From contig DATCLS010000051.1 in the NCBI GenBank assembly GCA_036563805.1, positions 1 through 64,000 on the forward strand: a stretch of 64,000 nt of DNA, read 5' to 3'. A model generated the notes under the pieces. That model did no database searches. It was not told the DNA's origin and saw nothing but the letters and a program-made list of their open reading frames with translations. Within the stretch, counting starts at the first letter, position 1; each line of letters starts with the position of its first letter. Positions 1-7,632 of this stretch are shown piece after piece. The stretch comes from DATCLS01 sp036563805. Lineage in GTDB: Bacteria > Actinomycetota > Acidimicrobiia > Acidimicrobiales > VFJN01. Made by a program: the position numbers and the translations under genes.

Positions 1-173
1 GGCCCGCGGCTGGGCGTTCGGGTTCTGGTTCTGGGGGTGTGTGTTCGACCGGCTCTGAGCGGCGGCTGGCCCGCGGCTGGGCCCGGCCCCCCGAGCTCTG
101 GCCCCGGCGGCGGCCCGCTGGCCGACTCCGCATGCCGACCCGCCGACCGTTGCAGATATACAATAGACAATCG
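1..173. other. Upstream region of the first gene; no gene seen
   Basis: I see no convincing coding sequence here; the reading frames passing through it have low-complexity Gly/Pro/Arg content. The only AT-rich patch, at 155-172, contains TACAAT (159-164), which could be a -10 element placing transcription start close to the ATG at 174 and giving a leaderless or nearly leaderless mRNA. No clear -35 box was found. The left edge may contain the promoter-distal end of a neighbouring gene that is not identifiable. Confidence 0.35.
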
Positions 174-1457
174 ATGGCCCAGCGAGCAGCGGCGCTGCCG
201 GCGGCCCGGCCGGCGTGGGTGGAGGCGGTCAACCGGGGCGACGTGGCGCCCATCGTCGAGGAGGCGGCCCGCCCGTTGACCCGCGACGCCCTGCTGGCCG
301 AGGCGCTGGCGCTGGACGGCGGCGACCCCGGCGACGGGGCGGCGGCGTTCGGCGACGACGCCTTCCTCGAGCCGCTGGACGTGTTCCTCGCCGCGATCGA
401 GACGGAGGCCGAGCTGACCGTGTTGGGCCGCTGGCTCACCCGCCGCTTCCTGCTCCGTCTCCTGGTCGGCCGGCTGCAGCTCGAGCGCTACGTGGCCGCC
501 GACCCGGGCGTGGTCGAGGAGGAGATCCGGGCCCCGATCTTCATCGCCGGCGCGCCCCGCACCGGCACCACGATCCTGTTCGGGCTCATGGTCCAGGACC
601 CCAGGCTGCGGGCGCCCCTGGGCTGGGAGCTGCTGCGGCCGGTGCCGCCGCCCCGGCCCGGCGCCGACGGCCGACCGGCGGAGGACGGCCGGGTCGAGCT
701 GGCCGAGGCCGAGCTGCGCATGCTGGCCCGGGTCCAGCCGCAGATGGACGCCATCCACGAGTACGGCGCCCGCCAACCCAAGGAGTGCCTGTCGGCGATG
801 TCGTTCGAGCTCCGCTCCGAGGAGCTCACGGCCCGCTACCACGTGCCCAGCTACGTGCGGTGGTTCCAGAGCTGCGACATGCGGCCGGCCTACGAGCGGC
901 ACAAGCTCGTCCTCCAGGTGCTCCAACGGCGCCTCCCCACGGGTCGCTGGGTGCTCAAGTCGCCGGCCCACCTCCACCAGCTCCCGGCGCTGCTCGCCGT
1001 CTACCCGGACGCCCGGCTCGCCTTCACCCACCGCGACCCGCTGGCGGTGCTGGCCTCCGTGTCGAGCCTGGTCGCCAACCTGCGGGCGGTTCACAGCGAC
1101 CGCGTCGACCTGGCCGAGATCGGCCGCTACCACCTCGACCTGTTCCACCGCAGCCTCGACGACCTGGCCCGCCGGGACGCCGCCGGCGAGCTGCCGGAGG
1201 GACGCACCGGTCACGGCCGCTACGCCGACTTCGTCGCCCGCCCGCTCGACACCGTGGCCGACCTGTACCGGCAGCTCGGCCTCGAGCTCGATCCGGCCAC
1301 CCGGACCCGCATGGCGGACCACTTGGCGGCCCGGCCCCGGGGCCACCGGGGCGAGCACCACTACGACTTCGCCGACCTCGGCCTGGACCCGGCGGCCACC
1401 CGGGTCCGCTTCGCCCGCTACCTACGACACTTCGGCGTGCCGGAGGAGGGAGCGTGA
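174..1457 (+). CDS. Sulfotransferase-family protein
   Basis: Protein of 427 residues that resembles the PAPS-dependent sulfotransferase family 3 proteins common in actinobacterial lipid and steroid clusters. The nucleotide-binding P-loop-like segment is visible as IAGAPRTGTT near residue 125, and a second conserved block WVLKSPAHLHQLP lies near residue 260, followed by a TFTHRDP-like segment (LAFTHRDP). Family members transfer a sulfuryl group to hydroxylated small molecules; the substrate cannot be read from sequence. ATG 174 was chosen because the upstream codons are low-complexity and TACAAT lies just ahead. The stop overlaps the GTG start of the next gene, so the two are probably translated together. 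Confidence 0.82.
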   Translation: MAQRAAALPAARPAWVEAVNRGDVAPIVEEAARPLTRDALLAEALALDGGDPGDGAAAFGDDAFLEPLDVFLAAIETEAELTVLGRWLTRRFLLRLLVGRLQLERYVAADPGVVEEEIRAPIFIAGAPRTGTTILFGLMVQDPRLRAPLGWELLRPVPPPRPGADGRPAEDGRVELAEAELRMLARVQPQMDAIHEYGARQPKECLSAMSFELRSEELTARYHVPSYVRWFQSCDMRPAYERHKLVLQVLQRRLPTGRWVLKSPAHLHQLPALLAVYPDARLAFTHRDPLAVLASVSSLVANLRAVHSDRVDLAEIGRYHLDLFHRSLDDLARRDAAGELPEGRTGHGRYADFVARPLDTVADLYRQLGLELDPATRTRMADHLAARPRGHRGEHHYDFADLGLDPAATRVRFARYLRHFGVPEEGA

Positions 1458-2203
1458 GCGCAGGCGGACCGCCTGCGCCGGGCGGGGCGCCTCCGCTGGG
1501 CGGCGCGGCCCGACCGGAGCCGGCCGGCGCGGCCCGACCCGAACCGGGCCCGTCGGCCGCCGCCCTGGCCGCCGAGCTGGGCGACCGCCTGCCGCCGGCC
1601 GACTCGGTGCCGGCCGAGGCCTTGGCCCTCACCGCGCGGGTGCGGGAGCTGGTCGAGGCCGCCGTGCTGACCGACGTCCCGCCGGCCGACCTGGCCCTGG
1701 CCGCCGAGCGGGTGGCGGCCGTGACCGAGCTGCTCCGGGGGCGCCAGCGCGACCACCTCCACCTGGTGCGTCACCCCGACGGTCGGGTCGAGAGCCTGCG
1801 CCAGGCGGGCTCGGGTCGGCTGAACCCCCAGGCGCCGCCGATCGAGTGGCTCGACCGGCCCACCGAGCCGCCGCCCGGCTCGCCGCCCCGCCCGGTCGAG
1901 GTGCGGGCCCGCTGCACGTTCGGCGCCGCCCACGGCGGGTCGCCCGGCCGGGTGTACGGCGGCGTGGTCGCCGTCGTGCTCGACGAGGTGACCGGCGTCG
2001 CCCTCCGGGCGGCGGGCGCCACGGGCCTGACCGTGGCGCTCAACGTGGCGCTGCGGGCCGCCGTGCCGCTGGGCGTCACCGTGGAGGTCGCCGCCCGCTA
2101 CACGGGCGGGGAGGGCCGGAAGTCGTTCGCCACGGGCGAGCTGACCGTCGGCGGCGCCGTCGCCGCCCGGGCCGAGACCGTCTGGGTGGCGCCCAGGTCA
2201 TGA
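1454..2203 (+). CDS. PaaI-like hotdog thioesterase-family protein
   Basis: Protein of 249 residues beginning at a GTG that overlaps the previous stop codon (GTGA), indicating translational coupling with the sulfotransferase-like gene. The first 50 residues are Ala/Pro/Gly-rich. The C-terminal half carries a hotdog-fold pattern: a beta strand ending in CTFGAAHGGSPGRVYGG, then VVAVVLDEVTG on the central helix, then alternating strands to the end. In PaaI-type acyl-CoA thioesterases the equivalent segment holds G-G-x-x-x-x-D/E, so a thioester hydrolase acting on an acyl- or aryl-CoA is the likely role. The substrate is unknown. Confidence 0.7.
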   Translation: MSAGGPPAPGGAPPLGGAARPEPAGAARPEPGPSAAALAAELGDRLPPADSVPAEALALTARVRELVEAAVLTDVPPADLALAAERVAAVTELLRGRQRDHLHLVRHPDGRVESLRQAGSGRLNPQAPPIEWLDRPTEPPPGSPPRPVEVRARCTFGAAHGGSPGRVYGGVVAVVLDEVTGVALRAAGATGLTVALNVALRAAVPLGVTVEVAARYTGGEGRKSFATGELTVGGAVAARAETVWVAPRS

Positions 2204-2461
2204 CGGGCGAGCCGACACCCCGGCCCCGGCCCCCGCGACGCGGGCGAGTTCGGGCGACCGGACGGGAGGCGTGATGCAGGTCGGCGGCGCATCGGCACGA
2301 CGCGGGCGAGCGGGGGCGGGCCGAGCTCGGCCAGCGGGGCCACCCGGGCGGTGTCACCGGGCTCGGGATCGGCGCTCGGGCCGACGTCGTGGGCACGCGA
2401 CGGCGGCGGTGGACGGCGGCCCTGGCCGCCGGGCCGCCCACGTCGCCTGGCGGTACCGGAC

Positions 2462-3229
2462 GTGAGCGGCGACCTGCGGGACCGGGTCGTGATCGTGACC
2501 GGGGCGACCCGGGGCATCGGCCGCGGATTGGCCCGCCACCTGGCTCGGGCCGGGGCCCGGCTCGTCGTCACCGGCCGCAAGCCCGAAGGCCTGGCCGACG
2601 TGGCCCGCGAGCTGGACGAGCTCGGCGCACCGCACCTGGCCGTCCGCCTCGACCAGGCCGACCGCGACGGCGCCGTCGCGCTGGCCGGGCGCACGGTCGC
2701 CGAGTTCGGGCGCATCGACGGCCTCGTGGCCAACGCCCAGTCGTTCCGGTCGGTGACGCCGCTCGAGGAGGTGGTGCCCCGCGACATGGACCTGCTCCTC
2801 GACACCGGCCCCAAGGGCGTGCTGTGGGCCATGCAGGCGGTGTTCCCGGCCATGCGCGCCCAGGGCTGGGGGCGCATCGTGACCATGGGTTCGAACGCCG
2901 CCCTTCTCGGCGCCGCGGGCTACGGCCCCTACGTGGCGGCCAAGGAGGCGATCCGGGGCCTGACCCGGGTGGCGGCCCGGGAGTGGGGCAAGCACGGGAT
3001 CGTCGTGAACTGCGTGTGCCCGGTGTCGGTCGCCCACCGGGCCCCGCCGGGCGACAGCCCCGCGCGGCGGGCCGTGTTCGAGGCGGCGTTCCGGGACTCG
3101 GCGCTGCAGCGCGACGGCGTCATCGAGGAGGACATCGCGCCGGTCGTCGAGTTCCTGCTGTCGGACGGCTGCCGCTACGTCACCGGCCAGACCTTCATGG
3201 CCGATGGCGGCGCCATCATGCTGACCTGA
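2462..3229 (+). CDS. Short-chain dehydrogenase/reductase (SDR)
   Basis: Classical SDR of 255 residues. The NAD(P)-binding glycine motif TGATRGIG starts near residue 13, and an ANAQS replaces the usual NNAG. The catalytic Ser144 and Y157-x3-K161 (YVAAK) have normal spacing. The last strand ends in a GGA segment, as usual. It probably oxidises or reduces a hydroxyl/keto group using NAD(H) or NADP(H). GTG 2462 was chosen because the Rossmann fold begins eight residues later; an upstream ATG at 2351 would add 37 low-complexity residues. The gene ends convergent to the LLM gene, with a hairpin between them. Confidence 0.88.
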   Translation: MSGDLRDRVVIVTGATRGIGRGLARHLARAGARLVVTGRKPEGLADVARELDELGAPHLAVRLDQADRDGAVALAGRTVAEFGRIDGLVANAQSFRSVTPLEEVVPRDMDLLLDTGPKGVLWAMQAVFPAMRAQGWGRIVTMGSNAALLGAAGYGPYVAAKEAIRGLTRVAAREWGKHGIVVNCVCPVSVAHRAPPGDSPARRAVFEAAFRDSALQRDGVIEEDIAPVVEFLLSDGCRYVTGQTFMADGGAIMLT

Positions 3230-3245
3230 CCTCACCTGCCCCGCG

Positions 3246-3267
3246 GCCCGCCGGCGAGACGGCGGGC
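3246..3267. terminator. Hairpin between convergent genes
   Basis: GCCCGCCG (3246-3253) and CGGCGGGC (3260-3267) form a perfect 8-bp stem with a 6-base loop. It lies between the stop of the SDR gene and the stop of the oppositely oriented LLM gene, where it could end transcription from both sides. There is no T-tract, as is common in very GC-rich actinobacteria. Confidence 0.5.
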
Positions 3268-3276
3268 GGGTGCCGG

Positions 3277-4380
3277 TCACGCCGGCCCCGGACCGGCCGA
3301 CTCGGCCGGCGACGACCCGCCCGGCACCGCCGACCCGCCGGCCGCGGAGGCCCCCGCCGCCCTCGCCGCCGACGCCGCCTTCACCGCGGCGGTGAAGTCG
3401 GCGATCAGGTCGTCGGGCGCGGCGTAGCCGGGGAAGTAGGCGCAGATCCGGTCGCAGTGCCCGTAGCGGGCGACGATCTCGGCCGCCACCTGGTCGGGCG
3501 TCCCGTGCACCGCGATCGTGTCGACCATCTCGTCGGTGATCAGCCCGGTCATGGCGCTCCAGTCACCCCGCTTGGACAGGGCGTTGAGCTCGGGCTGGAG
3601 GTCGCCCCACCCCTCGACCTCGAGGACCGGCCGGTAGGCGGGCGTCGACCCGTAGAAGGCGAGCAGGAACCTCACGGCCCGGGCGGCCTCCAGCTCGGCG
3701 TCGGTGCGGCCGACCCCGACGATGACCTCGGCCGTCAGCTCGATGTCGGCCCGGGAGCGGCCGGCGGCGGCCAGGCCCCGCTCGATGGCCGGCATGGTGC
3801 GGGTCCGCATGTGGCGGTCGCTGTTGAACGGCATGACGAGGATGCCGTCGGCCACCTCGGCCGCCATCTCGTTCATCTTCGGCCCCAGGGCCCCGACCAG
3901 GATCTTGGGCACGCCGTGGGGGTTGGGCCCCGGGTTGAACGCCGGGGTCATCAGCGTGTGGGTCGTGTACTCGCCCCGGAAGTCGAGCCGGGTGCCGTCC
4001 TGCCACGACCGGAGGATCGCCTTGGTGGCCAGCACCCACTCGCGCATGTGGGCGACCGGCCGCCCCCACCGGGCGCCGTAGCGGTTCTCGACGTGCGCCC
4101 GCACCTGGGAGCCCAGGCCCAGGCGGAACCGCCCTTCGGACAGGAGGTGCAGGTCGTAGGCGGCGTGCGCCAGGTGCATGGGGCTGCGGGGGAAGGCGAT
4201 GGCCACGTTGGTCATCAGGTCGAGCGAGCAGACCGGCGCCGCGGCCACCAGCGGGAAGAACACGTCGTGGGCGTTCTCGAACGTGAACACGCCGTCGACC
4301 CCCGTCCGCTCCAGCTCGCGGGCCCGCCGGGCCGCGGTCGTCACCGAGTCGGACAGCATCACGTCGACCTTGAGCGCCAC
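3277..4380 (-). CDS. LLM-class F420-dependent oxidoreductase
   Basis: Protein of 367 residues in the luciferase-like monooxygenase superfamily. The start KVDVMLSDSVTTAARRARELE and the following DGVFTFENAHDVFFPL match my recollection of the mycobacterial MSMEG_2256-type group (TIGR03617). The central GRFRLGLGSQVRAHVE is the typical cofactor-binding block. Such enzymes are expected to transfer hydride to or from deazaflavin F420 on a small substrate, here unknown. The last 30 residues are Ala/Gly/Ser-rich and probably disordered. GTG 4380 starts the conserved first strand. It lies downstream of the TetR gene on the same strand, separated by a strong hairpin. Confidence 0.85.
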   Translation of the reverse strand: MALKVDVMLSDSVTTAARRARELERTGVDGVFTFENAHDVFFPLVAAAPVCSLDLMTNVAIAFPRSPMHLAHAAYDLHLLSEGRFRLGLGSQVRAHVENRYGARWGRPVAHMREWVLATKAILRSWQDGTRLDFRGEYTTHTLMTPAFNPGPNPHGVPKILVGALGPKMNEMAAEVADGILVMPFNSDRHMRTRTMPAIERGLAAAGRSRADIELTAEVIVGVGRTDAELEAARAVRFLLAFYGSTPAYRPVLEVEGWGDLQPELNALSKRGDWSAMTGLITDEMVDTIAVHGTPDQVAAEIVARYGHCDRICAYFPGYAAPDDLIADFTAAVKAASAARAAGASAAGGSAVPGGSSPAESAGPGPA

Positions 4381-4391
4381 GGCGGCGAGCC

Positions 4392-4434
4392 TAGGGCCCG
4401 TCCTGCGAGTCCATGGCTTGCAGGACCGGCCCTA
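4392..4434 (-). terminator. Strong two-part hairpin after the TetR gene
   Basis: TAGGGCC (4392-4398) pairs with GGCCCTA (4428-4434), and TCCTGC (4401-4406) pairs with GCAGGA (4420-4425), separated by a 2x2 mismatch. The hairpin includes the TAG stop codon of the TetR gene and ends 12 bp before the LLM start at 4380. It is probably an intrinsic terminator or an attenuating stem between the two genes. Confidence 0.55.
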
Positions 4435-5103
4435 ACCGACGCTCCTGTCGGGAGGGTCGGCGACGCGTCGCCCCCGGGCCTCGGCCAACCGCCGGGTCTG
4501 GGCCGAGGGCGTGGCGGCCAGCAGGGCCGTGACCAGGTCGATCAGGTGGCTGGCGAACAGCCGGTCGTCGGCGTGCGGCGGCGCCGCCGCACGCCGGGCC
4601 AGCTCGACCAGCGCGAAGCGGATGGCGGGGAAGCGCGAGTGGAGCACGGTCGTCTCCTCGACCGGCACGACGGCGCTGAGCATCCGGTGCCAGCGGACCA
4701 TGCTGTTGTTGGGGTCCTTGGGTGGGACCAGCTCGTCGAAGCAGCCGGGCCGCGTGTAGAACTGCCCGGCGATCTGCAGGTACTCGCGGCCGCCGTCGGG
4801 GTCGGCCAGCTTGGCCGCCAGCGGCAGCACCAGGGCGGCGGACAGGGCCCGCAGGTCGTCGGCGCCGGACTCCTCGTACTGGTCGAGCAGGGCGTGGCGC
4901 CGGGGCTCGGTGTCGGCCCGGTGCTTCTCCAGCACGGCGCGCACCAGGCCCAGGCGGTCGCCGAAGTGGTACGTGACCGCGTTCGTGTTGCCCTGGCCGG
5001 CGGCGCGGTTGATCTCGCGCAGCGACACGCCGTCGATGCCGCGCTGGGCCAGGAGGCGCTCGGCGGCGCGGAGGATCTCGTCGCGGGTGGTGGAGCTCGC
5101 CAT
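4432..5103 (-). CDS. TetR-family transcriptional regulator
   Basis: Protein of 223 residues. The N-terminal three-helix DNA-binding domain covers about residues 1-50: TRDEILRAAERLLAQRG, then the recognition-helix region with GNTNAVTYHFGDR. The remainder is the variable ligand-binding domain. ATG 5103 was chosen over GTG 5151 because TetR proteins usually start a few residues before TRDEIL and because the longer start would place an inverted repeat inside the coding region. It is divergent from the exported hydrolase at 5169, with a palindrome between them, so it probably represses itself and that gene. Confidence 0.85.
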   Translation of the reverse strand: MASSTTRDEILRAAERLLAQRGIDGVSLREINRAAGQGNTNAVTYHFGDRLGLVRAVLEKHRADTEPRRHALLDQYEESGADDLRALSAALVLPLAAKLADPDGGREYLQIAGQFYTRPGCFDELVPPKDPNNSMVRWHRMLSAVVPVEETTVLHSRFPAIRFALVELARRAAAPPHADDRLFASHLIDLVTALLAATPSAQTRRLAEARGRRVADPPDRSVG

Positions 5104-5106
5104 CGT

Positions 5107-5122
5107 TAACGCAGGTGCGTTA
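5107..5122. promoter_or_regulatory. Inverted repeat, probable TetR operator
   Basis: TAACGCA-GG-TGCGTTA is a perfect inverted repeat with 7-bp arms and a 2-bp centre. It lies 4 bp upstream of the TetR start codon and 46 bp upstream of the divergent hydrolase start. Size, symmetry and position are what is expected of a self-regulating TetR operator. Confidence 0.6.
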
Positions 5123-5168
5123 GAAAGTAGAGCAGTCTGATCAGCCAGCAAAGAGTCTGGGGGATGCT

Positions 5169-6632
5169 ATGGCTCGATCGCATCGCTCGAGAGAGCATCG
5201 TTGGCCGCGTCGCGGGGGCGGGCGCGGTTGGGGGAGGGGCCGGCTCGCCGCCGCCCTGGTCGCGGTCGCGGTGGCCGTCACCGCGCCTGCCGCGGCCGCG
5301 GCCGTGCCCGCCGCCGGGCCCGGGGACCGGCCCGGGGACGGGGGACCGGGGCCCGAGGCCGCCGCCGTCGAGGGGCCGCTGCCCGGGTCGCCGCCGGGCG
5401 ACCCCGACTCGCCCGACATCGAGGACACCTACCCGTGGTTGGCCACGCACGTCGACCTGGCGGCCGCCGGATATGTCGAGGAGGAGTTCATCGTCGAGGG
5501 CGAGGCCGACGCGTACAGCCTCACGGGCGAGCGGCTGGCGACCGACGTGCCCTACCGCACCCGGATCCTCGTGCGCCGGCCGACCAACCCGCATCGGTTC
5601 AACGGGGCCGTCCTGGCCGAGTGGCAGAACGTGTCGGCCGGCTTCGACATCGACGCCCTGTGGGCCTACCGGCACATCTTGCGGGCGGGCTACGCCTGGG
5701 TCGGCATCTCGGCCCAGCGGGTGGGCGTCGACCACCTGAAGTCGTGGAGCCCGGCCCGCTACGGCGACCTCGACGTGACCGGTGGGGGCCGGTTCACGGC
5801 CGACGAGCTGTCCTACGACATCTTCGCCCAGGCCGCCGCCGCCCTCCGGGCGTCCGCCCGGCGGGGCGAGGCTCGGCCGCTGGGCCGGCTGCGGGCCGAC
5901 ACGCTCCTCGCCATCGGCGGGTCGCAGTCGGCCGGCCGCATGACCGTCTACTACGACCAGGTTCTGCCCCAGGTCGAGCCCGTGTTCGACGGTTACGGCT
6001 TCATCGTGGGGAGCGCGCCGAGCCGGGACGGCGACGAGCCCGTGTTCCACCTGCTGTCGGAGACCGATGTCCGCTCGCCCAACCGGCGACCGGACAGCGA
6101 CCGGTACCGGCGGTGGGAGGTCGCCGGCGCCGCCCACTCCGGCTGGAACGGGCAGGAGTACCGGCGCCCGCTGCTGGAGCGCGACCTCGGCGCCGCGCCG
6201 GAGTACGAGTGCGACCAGCCGCCGTTCAGCCGGGTGCCGCTCCACCAGGTGCTGGGCGCCGCCTTCGACCACCTGGTGCGGTGGGTGGAGCGGGGCACGC
6301 CGCCGCCGACCGCGCCGCCGCTCGAGCTCGCGCCCGACGGCAGCAAGGTGCGCGACGAGCTCGGCCTGGCCCGTGGCGGCATCCGGCTGTCACAGGTGGA
6401 GGTGCCGATCGCGCTGAACACCGGCGACAACGCGGGCGAGACGTTCTGCGGCCTGTTCGGCACCCACGTGCCGTTCGACGAGGAGCTGCTCGACGAGCTG
6501 TACCCGAGCCGGGGCCGCTACGTGGCCGCCGTCGCCCGGGTCGACCACCGGAACGTCCGGGCCGGCTACATCACCGCGGCCGACGCCCGCGACAACCGGC
6601 GCGAGGCGCTCGAGTCCGGCGTGGGGCGCTGA
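5169..6632 (+). CDS. Exported alpha/beta-hydrolase domain protein
   Basis: Protein of 487 residues with an arginine-rich N-terminus (SHRSREHRWPRRG...), then a hydrophobic Ala/Val stretch at about residues 29-46 ending in an Ala-rich cleavage-like site. The Arg-rich start could suit Tat export, although a canonical twin-Arg motif is not clear. The mature part has an alpha/beta-hydrolase pattern with nucleophile elbow GGSQSAG and a late AAHSGW segment. It resembles the uncharacterised 'alpha/beta hydrolase domain' family (PF20091-like). A GGGGG box five bases upstream supports ATG 5169. It probably hydrolyses an ester outside the membrane and is likely controlled by the divergent TetR protein. 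Confidence 0.75.
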   Translation: MARSHRSREHRWPRRGGGRGWGRGRLAAALVAVAVAVTAPAAAAAVPAAGPGDRPGDGGPGPEAAAVEGPLPGSPPGDPDSPDIEDTYPWLATHVDLAAAGYVEEEFIVEGEADAYSLTGERLATDVPYRTRILVRRPTNPHRFNGAVLAEWQNVSAGFDIDALWAYRHILRAGYAWVGISAQRVGVDHLKSWSPARYGDLDVTGGGRFTADELSYDIFAQAAAALRASARRGEARPLGRLRADTLLAIGGSQSAGRMTVYYDQVLPQVEPVFDGYGFIVGSAPSRDGDEPVFHLLSETDVRSPNRRPDSDRYRRWEVAGAAHSGWNGQEYRRPLLERDLGAAPEYECDQPPFSRVPLHQVLGAAFDHLVRWVERGTPPPTAPPLELAPDGSKVRDELGLARGGIRLSQVEVPIALNTGDNAGETFCGLFGTHVPFDEELLDELYPSRGRYVAAVARVDHRNVRAGYITAADARDNRREALESGVGR

Positions 6633-6700
6633 CGGCCGGCGGGGAGCCGCCCGTAGCCGTCGTCGACCGGGGCCCGCCCGCCGGGCCGGGCCCCGGTCGG

Positions 6701-6870
6701 GTCCTGCAGCCAGGCGTCGAGGCCGACCGGTCGGGTCCTATAGCCAGGCGTCGAGGCCGACCGGTCGGGTCCTATAGCCAGGCGTCGAGGCCGACCGGTC
6801 GGGTCCTGCAGCCAGGCGTCGAGGCCGACCGCCCGGGTCCTATAGCCAGGCGTCGAGGCCGACCGCCCGG
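6701..6870. repeat. Five 34-bp tandem repeats derived from a gene 3' end
   Basis: Five head-to-tail units with exact 34-bp period start at 6701, 6735, 6769, 6803 and 6837. Each contains CAGGCGTCGAGGCCGACC. Units differ at two spots: CTGCAG (first and fourth) versus CTATAG (second, third, fifth), and GACCGGTC versus GACCGCCC. The fifth unit is the last codons and TAG stop of the TetR gene on the minus strand; the other four are extragenic copies of that end. Confidence 0.93.
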
Positions 6871-7490
6871 GCCCAGATCGGGGTCACGGCGGCCACCAGG
6901 GCGTCGATGTCGTCGGGCTCCTCGCGGTGGACGAGCTGGTCGTAGGCGACGCTCACGTTCATCGACTGCAGGACGAGCGCCGTGTACCACGGGTCGAGCT
7001 CGGGGTCGCACAGGCCCTCGTCCTGGAGCCGCCGGACCCACCGCGCCGTCCGCTTCACGCCCCGGCTCAGCGCGTTGCGCCGGCTGGCGCCGATGCGGGG
7101 GTCGACCGTGCGCAGCCGCTCGATCGACTGGGCGACCACCCGGTGCTTGAGGCAGACCTCGAAGTAGCTGCGGCTGGCGTAGGCGATGTCGCGGACGGGG
7201 TTGCCGTCCTCGTTGTCGGGGTCGCGGCGGGGCGCCGAGAACATCTCCTCGAGGACGTGTTGGGCCACGATCTGGAACAGCGCCTCCTTGGAGGCGAAGT
7301 ACGTGTAGAAGCTGCCGGCCGACACGCCGGCCCGGCGGGCGATGTCGGCGATGCGCGTCTCGTGGAACGGCGTCGTGTCGAACAGCTCGTGGGCGGCCGC
7401 GATCAGGCGCCGCTGCGTGTCGCGCCCGCGGCGGGTGGCCCGGCGCTCGCCGACCCGCGCCGCGAGCGCCTCGGTCTCGTCGGTCTCCAC
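6840..7490 (-). CDS. TetR-family transcriptional regulator
   Basis: Regulator of about 216 residues. The DNA-binding domain is clear: DTQRRLIAAAHELFDTTPF, then IADIARRAGVSAGSFYTYFASKEALF. The C-terminal ligand domain ends in RAVGLDAWL. The start is uncertain: an in-frame start at 7616 adds 42 low-complexity residues, whereas GTG 7490 gives a normal TetR length and leaves the promoter of the divergent kinase gene free. No good ribosome-binding site precedes either. The terminal codons and the stop form the last of five 34-bp tandem repeats, so the 3' end of this gene was amplified downstream. The ligand is unknown. Confidence 0.8.
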   Translation of the reverse strand: METDETEALAARVGERRATRRGRDTQRRLIAAAHELFDTTPFHETRIADIARRAGVSAGSFYTYFASKEALFQIVAQHVLEEMFSAPRRDPDNEDGNPVRDIAYASRSYFEVCLKHRVVAQSIERLRTVDPRIGASRRNALSRGVKRTARWVRRLQDEGLCDPELDPWYTALVLQSMNVSVAYDQLVHREEPDDIDALVAAVTPIWARAVGLDAWL

Positions 7491-7575
7491 CGGGCTCGGC
7501 CCGGCCGCTGAGCGATCGGCCGCGGAGCGCACCGGCCGCACGGTAGCGCCTCGGCGGGCCGCCGGCCCAGTGGAC

Positions 7576-7604
7576 TTGAACCTGAAGCCGGATTCGGATA
7601 CCAA
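7576..7604 (+). promoter_or_regulatory. Possible promoter of the histidine kinase gene
   Basis: TTGAAC (7576-7581) and TACCAA (7599-7604) are separated by 17 bp in an AT-richer patch that ends 28 bp before the kinase ATG. The -10 match is weak, but this is the only plausible sigma-70-type pair in the gap. Confidence 0.35.
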
Positions 7605-7632
7605 TGGTCTGGGCACGACACGGGGGGATCAG

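Noticed and set aside
3277..5109. Plus-strand open frame over the LLM and TetR genes
   Set aside because: Shadow of the minus-strand genes; it has no recognisable domain and runs across the hairpin between them.
6701..6870. CRISPR-like array
   Set aside because: The 34-bp units are directly adjacent with no unique spacers, and no cas genes are near. They are tandem copies of a gene end.
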